The notes under the pieces were generated by a model. The model saw nothing but the letters and a program-made list of their open reading frames with translations, did no database searches and was not told the DNA's origin. DNA of 8,068 bases from Thermoproteota archaeon. GTDB taxonomy: Archaea > Korarchaeota > Korarchaeia > Korarchaeales > Korarchaeaceae. How positions within the stretch are numbered: the first letter of the stretch is position 1; each line of letters begins with the position of its first letter. The DNA lies in contig JAGGTZ010000228.1 of the NCBI GenBank assembly GCA_021158805.1, forward strand, positions 1 through 8,068, in the 5' to 3' direction. The translations under genes and the position numbers were made by a program. Positions 5,705 through 8,068 of the stretch are shown one piece after another.

Positions 5705-5984
5705 ACCTAACTATCCTGAAATCCCTAAATTCCCCCCTGTAGGGCTCCCATGTAACATCTACCTTCTCTACTTTGGCAAGTGGAGGACCCTCGTGAGCCC
5801 AAGCTATCATTCTCTCTACTGCCGTCCTGTCCCCCTCTATAACGGCCTCAACAGTTCCATCTGGAACGTTTCTAACCCATCCTGTCAGACCAAGCTCTCT
5901 GGCGACGTCTCTCATCGTGGATCTGAAAAATACCCCCTGAACCCTTCCATAAATCTTGAGAGCGACCCTGACCTTCTCACTCAT
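5703..5984 (-). CDS. acyP: Acylphosphatase
   Basis: This 93-aa enzyme hydrolyses acyl phosphates such as carbamoyl phosphate, acetyl phosphate and 1,3-bisphosphoglycerate. The signature GRVQGVFFR (residues 13-21) ends in the catalytic, phosphate-binding Arg21. [17 protein letters not shown] (35-51) contains the catalytic Asn39. The ending ([10 protein letters not shown]) is normal for the family, and the length matches the usual 90-98 residues. I chose the ATG at 5984 because GGTGG (5990-5994) lies a few nt upstream; a GTG at 5993 would add MVH and overlap that site. The enzyme often removes labile acyl phosphates in thermophiles (known of the family, not seen here). It stands alone between a convergent membrane-protein gene and padR, whose stop lies 63 nt upstream. 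Confidence 0.95.
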   Translation of the reverse strand: MSEKVRVALKIYGRVQGVFFRSTMRDVARELGLTGWVRNVPDGTVEAVIEGDRTAVERMIAWAHEGPPLAKVEKVDVTWEPYRGEFRDFRIVR

Positions 5985-6030
5985 GTGAACCACCGCGAGG
6001 GGTCCCTTTACCTAACCATCATCTGGAGGA

Positions 6031-6040
6031 TAAATTAATT
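6031..6040 (-). promoter_or_regulatory. Possible TATA-like box of the acylphosphatase gene
   Basis: AATTAATTTA on the minus strand lies in the 63-bp gap between padR and the acylphosphatase ATG. It is about 50 nt before the start, which would leave a leader of about 20 nt holding the GGTGG site. Read-through from padR is an equally possible source of transcript. Confidence 0.3.
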
Positions 6041-6047
6041 TGATGCG

Positions 6048-6389
6048 CTAACCACCGAACATGTCTACGATCTTATCTATTAAACTTCTAAGACCCTTCA
6101 ATTCCGCTATCCTCGCTGCTAGAAATTGGAAGCCTAGAGGGGTTAGCATGTATACCTTCTTCCCTCTTGGATCACTCAGAACGGGGTGTGAAATTATCAT
6201 ACCGGACGCTTCAAGTCTGTTCAGTGTAACATAGATGAAGCCCTCTGGCATTGGGATACCTGTTATCTCCTCTATTTTCCTTTTGATCTCATATCCATGA
6301 GAGTATCCCTTGTGTATCATTAGTAGTACAAGCACTGGATAGAGTCCTGAGACCCCAAAGCCTTGACCTCTTCGCCACCTCTTCCCCAT
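6048..6389 (-). CDS. PadR-family winged-helix transcriptional regulator
   Basis: The 113-aa protein is a short-form PadR regulator. Residues 16-90 form the winged helix-turn-helix: LYPVLVLLMIHKGYSHGYEIKRKIEE (16-41), PMPEGFIYVTLNRLEASGMI (46-65) as the recognition region, and the wing KKVYMLTPLGFQFL (77-90). One C-terminal helix (91-111) would pair with the partner in the dimer, as in the short PadR subfamily. The first ten residues are basic (MGKRWRRGQG). PadR proteins usually repress neighbouring operons and themselves, and respond to small molecules or stress. It is transcribed away from the WGR-rich/NifX-like pair. The 68-bp gap contains two inverted repeats and a shared TATA-like element, so those genes are its likely targets. 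Confidence 0.93.
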   Translation of the reverse strand: MGKRWRRGQGFGVSGLYPVLVLLMIHKGYSHGYEIKRKIEEITGIPMPEGFIYVTLNRLEASGMIISHPVLSDPRGKKVYMLTPLGFQFLAARIAELKGLRSLIDKIVDMFGG

Positions 6390-6400
6390 TCGTACCTACT

Positions 6401-6419
6401 ATGTACCGGACAGTTACAT
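6401..6419. promoter_or_regulatory. Candidate PadR operator 1 (inverted repeat, 9-nt spacer)
   Basis: ATGTA (6401-6405) and TACAT (6415-6419) form an inverted repeat around a 9-nt spacer. It starts 12 nt upstream of the PadR start codon and covers the probable padR transcription start. Known PadR sites often have ATGT...ACAT arms, which these match, though spacers vary. Confidence 0.5.
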
Positions 6420-6427
6420 TTTTATAG
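6418..6427. promoter_or_regulatory. Shared TATA-like element for divergent padR and WGR-rich genes
   Basis: ATTTTTATAG on the plus strand reads CTATAAAAAT on the minus strand, so the same element can serve both directions. It is about 34 nt before the padR ATG on one side and about 36 nt before the ATG at 6458 on the other. It lies between, and touches, the two candidate operators. Confidence 0.5.
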
Positions 6428-6444
6428 GTTACTTTGATACCTAT
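6424..6444. promoter_or_regulatory. Candidate PadR operator 2 (inverted repeat, 9-nt spacer)
   Basis: ATAGGT (6424-6429) and ACCTAT (6439-6444) form an exact 6-nt inverted repeat with a 9-nt spacer. It overlaps the TATA-like element and runs almost to the GGTGAT ribosome-binding site at 6448-6453. A bound dimer here would block transcription of the WGR-rich gene. Its centre is 24 bp from that of operator 1. Confidence 0.5.
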
Positions 6445-6457
6445 TATGGTGATATGT

Positions 6458-6865
6458 ATGTGGTGGTGGCCGGGCTGGGGATGGGGCTGGAGAGGAAGAG
6501 GTAGAGGATGGGGAAGAGGCTGGGGCGGTGGATGGGCTTGGTTTAGCTTACCATTAATATCACAAGCGGCCTCTAGAGGATACTACTACATTGGACCATG
6601 CAGAAGCGGTATTGGGCCCTTTGCATTCTACATGACGCCTAGCGGTCAGATAGTCCATGCATGGCAGCTGTTTGGTAGTTTATTCCCCTGGACAGGATGG
6701 GGTTTCCCAGGTTGGACGCCAACGACTACTGGCGTGACCTCTCCCACAACATTAGCCCCTTCTACAACATCTGAGAAGGAGGCATTAGAGAGGGAGAGGG
6801 ATTACCTGAGACGAGAGTTGGAGCAAATAGAGAGGAGGATAAGGGAGCTGGAGGGTCAGAAGTGA
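6458..6865 (+). CDS. Trp/Gly/Arg-rich protein with C-terminal coiled coil (DUF5320-like)
   Basis: The 135-aa protein has four parts. Residues 1-28 are extremely rich in Trp, Gly and Arg (10 Trp, with a GRGRGWGRGWGGGW run). A middle domain (29-87) holds YYYIGPCRSGIGPFAFYM (42-59) and PWTGWGFPGW (77-86). A Pro/Thr/Ser linker follows (88-105, TPTTTGVTSPTTLAPSTT). The last 30 residues (106-135) form a charged coiled-coil helix. There is one Cys (C48). The arrangement resembles the poorly known DUF5320-type proteins found next to NifX-like genes; function is unknown. I chose the ATG at 6458 because GGTGAT (6448-6453) lies 4 nt upstream; ATG 6446 and TTG 6434 are in frame but fall in the operator or ribosome-binding region. 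The stop overlaps the next start (GTGA). Confidence 0.8.
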   Translation: MWWWPGWGWGWRGRGRGWGRGWGGGWAWFSLPLISQAASRGYYYIGPCRSGIGPFAFYMTPSGQIVHAWQLFGSLFPWTGWGFPGWTPTTTGVTSPTTLAPSTTSEKEALERERDYLRRELEQIERRIRELEGQK

Positions 6866-7326
6866 GGATAGCCGTAGCCGCAGATACTCCTGAAGGCTTA
6901 GATGCTAGAGTCTCCTACATCTTCGGAAGAGCACCCTACATAGTAATAGTGGATCTGGTAGATGGAGAAGTGAAGGACGTAAAGGTTGAAAATAATCCCT
7001 ATGCTCAATCTCCCGGAGGCGCAGGTCCGGCACTTGCCCAATATCTTATAGATAAAGGCGTCGAAGTAGTGATTGCAGGTGACGTTGGACCTAATGCGGC
7101 CATGACGTTATCGGGGGCAGGCATAACTGTAATACCGGTGATGACCGGAATAACCGTGAGGGAAGCCATAAATTACTCCAAGGGGCAGATGATTCAGCCC
7201 CCCCTCCCATATATTGCCCCCAGATTTCCCTTAAGCAGAGAAGATGAACTCAGATGGTTAAAGCAGAGAAAGGAATGGATAGAAAAGAGACTACAGGAAA
7301 TAGAGGAGAGATTGAAGACCTTCTAA
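6862..7326 (+). CDS. NifX-like protein with C-terminal coiled-coil extension
   Basis: Residues 1-110 form a typical NifX/NifB-C domain (PF02579): MRIAVAADTPEGLDARVSYIFGRAPY (1-26), the GGAGPALAQYL segment (52-62), VVIAGDVGPNAAMTL (69-83) and GITVREAINYSKG (96-108). Family members bind or carry metal-cluster precursors, but this copy has no Cys or His, so any ligand binding must use other groups. Residues 111-124 are a Pro-rich linker, and 125-154 form a charged helix ending EKRLQEIEERLKTF, an extension beyond the usual domain. The GTG start overlaps the upstream TGA (GTGA) and follows GGAGGG by 6 nt, so translation is coupled to the WGR-rich gene. The helix resembles the C-terminal helix of that protein, suggesting a complex. 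No nif genes are visible, so nitrogen fixation is not implied. Confidence 0.92.
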   Translation: MRIAVAADTPEGLDARVSYIFGRAPYIVIVDLVDGEVKDVKVENNPYAQSPGGAGPALAQYLIDKGVEVVIAGDVGPNAAMTLSGAGITVIPVMTGITVREAINYSKGQMIQPPLPYIAPRFPLSREDELRWLKQRKEWIEKRLQEIEERLKTF

Positions 7327-7328
7327 TC

Positions 7329-7523
7329 TCAACTTACTTTTCCTCTTTTTAATGGAATTAGAGTTACAATTGGCAAGAATAGTCGTTTTCTGCCTAAATA
7401 ATTTAGTCGCTCCTGATTTGTTTTCCCATTAGGATCCTCTAGTTTTTGTTCCTTTAAACTCGTGATATGGTGCTCTAGCAGAGGCGTTCTATTTGATACG
7501 AATGTCCTTTTGTCACCTCTCAT
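7329..7523 (-). CDS. Doubtful small ORF (64 aa), no recognised family
   Basis: The frame encodes a basic 64-residue peptide (MRGDKRTFVSNRTPLLEHH at the start, TLIPLKRGKVS at the end) with no motif I recognise. In its favour, an AT-rich box (7548-7556) lies about 29 nt ahead of the ATG, a spacing like that of the leaderless genes here. Against it, its 3' part covers the T-rich terminator of the NifX-like gene, its composition is unremarkable for AT-rich spacer, and the same box fits an RNA on the other strand equally well. It is probably a chance frame. Confidence 0.22.
   Translation of the reverse strand: MRGDKRTFVSNRTPLLEHHITSLKEQKLEDPNGKTNQERLNYLGRKRLFLPIVTLIPLKRGKVS
7338..7350 (+). terminator. 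T-rich terminator of the WGR-rich/NifX-like operon
   Basis: Two T runs (TTTTCCTCTTTTT) lie 12-24 nt after the NifX-like stop codon. No strong hairpin precedes them, which fits archaeal T-tract termination. Confidence 0.5.
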
Positions 7524-7546
7524 AACTTACATGTTTCGAGGCGCAT

Positions 7547-7556
7547 CTATTTTATC
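7547..7556. promoter_or_regulatory. TATA-like element, direction uncertain
   Basis: CTATTTTATC is centred about 27 nt before position 7578, where a GC-rich foldable element begins on the plus strand. It is also about 29 nt ahead of the 64-aa ORF on the minus strand. Either could be its target. Confidence 0.35.
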
Positions 7557-7575
7557 TCTAAAACCTCCATACAAA

Positions 7576-7646
7576 GGTGGGGGATGAACCTAACTACCCG
7601 GGCCTGATCTGATGATGTGAGCTGCATCGAGGTAACCCCATCATCC
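7576..7646 (+). ncRNA. Candidate structured small RNA in a GC-rich island
   Basis: This stretch is clearly more GC-rich than its AT-rich upstream flank, a common mark of structured RNAs in thermophiles. GGTGGGG (7576-7582) can pair with CCCCATC (7636-7642) as a 7-bp closing stem with one G-U pair, enclosing a GATGT/GCATC hairpin (7614-7618 with 7624-7628). A competing 7-bp pairing is GATGATG (7611-7617) with CATCATC (7639-7645). A TATA-like box centred 27 nt upstream would start a plus-strand transcript at its first base. CTGA (7604-7607) and CTGATGA (7609-7615) recall box D' and C' elements of archaeal C/D RNAs, but I cannot place a convincing C/D pair. The strand and class are uncertain. 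Confidence 0.3.
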
Positions 7647-7650
7647 TAGC

Positions 7651-8052
7651 TTAGCTACTAAATGTTGCCGGGCCCATCCCATAGGACTCTAGCCTCTTTA
7701 TACTGCTGTTTGAGTATATGTATATCAGGATCATGGATACAAGAGCCAGTATTCCACCTATAACGGAGATCACAGGTATAATCGATAGGATGACAGACGC
7801 TATGTAAAGTATACCTGCCGTCTTGAATCCGGGGTCTAGACCCTCTACTTCAGATAATCTCATCACCATTACGCCAAAGAGAATAGAGCCTACGATCAAT
7901 AGGACGACAGCAATAACTACCAGTATAGCAATAGCTCCTAGAACTGTAAAGACCTCGTTAATTCCTATGTTCGGTCCTATGGCCGCAAAAGTCGGTACCA
8001 TTGCAATTACGCATAAGAAGATGAGGATAAGTCCCAATAACTGTAGTATCAT
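7651..8052 (-). CDS. DUF996-like small membrane protein (N-terminus possibly beyond window)
   Basis: The 133-aa sequence is almost entirely hydrophobic, with membrane helices near residues 2-24, 36-63, 78-95 and 97-115. A short loop, MRLSEVEGLDPGFKTAG (64-80), separates the two helix pairs, and the tail SSIKRLESYGMGPATFSS is polar. The second half (GFKTAGILYIASVILSIIPV...GGILALVSMILIYIYS) resembles the archaeal DUF996 family, whose role is unknown. The frame stays open upstream of the ATG at 8052 to the window edge, reading IGRTG just before it. Family members often begin with a short polar lead and an IG motif, so the true start may lie outside the window. An AAGGA upstream (8060-8064) could instead support the ATG. 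The stop codon lies close to the candidate RNA. Confidence 0.72.
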   Translation of the reverse strand: MILQLLGLILIFLCVIAMVPTFAAIGPNIGINEVFTVLGAIAILVVIAVVLLIVGSILFGVMVMRLSEVEGLDPGFKTAGILYIASVILSIIPVISVIGGILALVSMILIYIYSNSSIKRLESYGMGPATFSS

Positions 8053-8068
8053 GCCTGTCCTTCCAATA

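Noticed and set aside
7560..7605. Minus-strand resemblance to the 5' half of a tRNA-Thr(TGT): GCCCGGG, TA, then a CCACC/GGAGG arm with a TTTGTAT loop
   Set aside because: The D-arm is too short, the anticodon stem has a central mismatch, and no T-arm or matching 3' acceptor strand follows. A split-tRNA half would need a partner gene, which is not seen.
1..8068. CRISPR array, insertion sequence, integrase or phage genes
   Set aside because: No regularly spaced direct repeats, no transposase-like or integrase-like protein and no terminal inverted repeats were found in the window.

Overview
The window looks like part of a thermophilic archaeal chromosome. Start codons follow two archaeal patterns. 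Some genes appear leaderless, with a T/A-rich TATA-like box about 27 nt before the start (HEPN gene, the 83-aa gene, probably htpX). Others have a GGTGAT-type Shine-Dalgarno site 3-6 nt before the start (channel-like gene, WGR-rich gene, acylphosphatase). Arg codons are mostly AGA/AGG and Ile is often ATA. The HEPN/MNT pair, archaeal-type HtpX, the PadR + Trp/Gly-rich + NifX-like cluster and the DUF996-like membrane protein all fit an archaeon. A TACK lineage, possibly korarchaeotal, is a guess from general gene style only.

Layout. 1-930: the possible 3' end of a plus-strand gene, then a decayed minus-strand gene for a secreted protein (frameshift at the leader, in-frame TGA, second frameshift), then about 340 bp of spacer with a strong hairpin and the promoter of the next gene. 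934-1637: a translationally coupled HEPN/MNT toxin-antitoxin-type pair. 1772-3394: an 83-aa protein of unknown function followed by a CoA-disulfide reductase/NADH oxidase-family flavoprotein. 3403-4738 (minus): a small NifX-like protein and the membrane protease HtpX. 4739-5015: a divergent intergenic region with a 16-bp perfect palindrome. 5016-5684: a membrane protein made of MscS-type conserved TM-helix repeats without the MscS beta domain. 5703-5984 (minus): acylphosphatase. 6048-7326: a divergent module of PadR repressor (minus) facing a Trp/Gly/Arg-rich coiled-coil protein coupled to a NifX-like protein with its own coiled-coil tail. 7330-7650: a spacer with a GC-rich, foldable element that may be a small RNA, and a doubtful 64-aa ORF. 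7651-8052 (minus): a DUF996-like small membrane protein that may continue past the window edge.

How the genes may work together. The best-supported unit is the PadR module. The 68-bp divergent promoter holds two inverted repeats, both with 9-nt spacers and centres 24 bp apart, around a TATA-like element readable in both directions. This suggests PadR controls both itself and the WGR-rich/NifX-like pair. Matching C-terminal helices in that pair suggest the two proteins bind each other. CoA-disulfide reductase, HtpX, the channel-like protein and the NifX-like proteins could all belong to redox or envelope stress responses, but this is inference from proximity.
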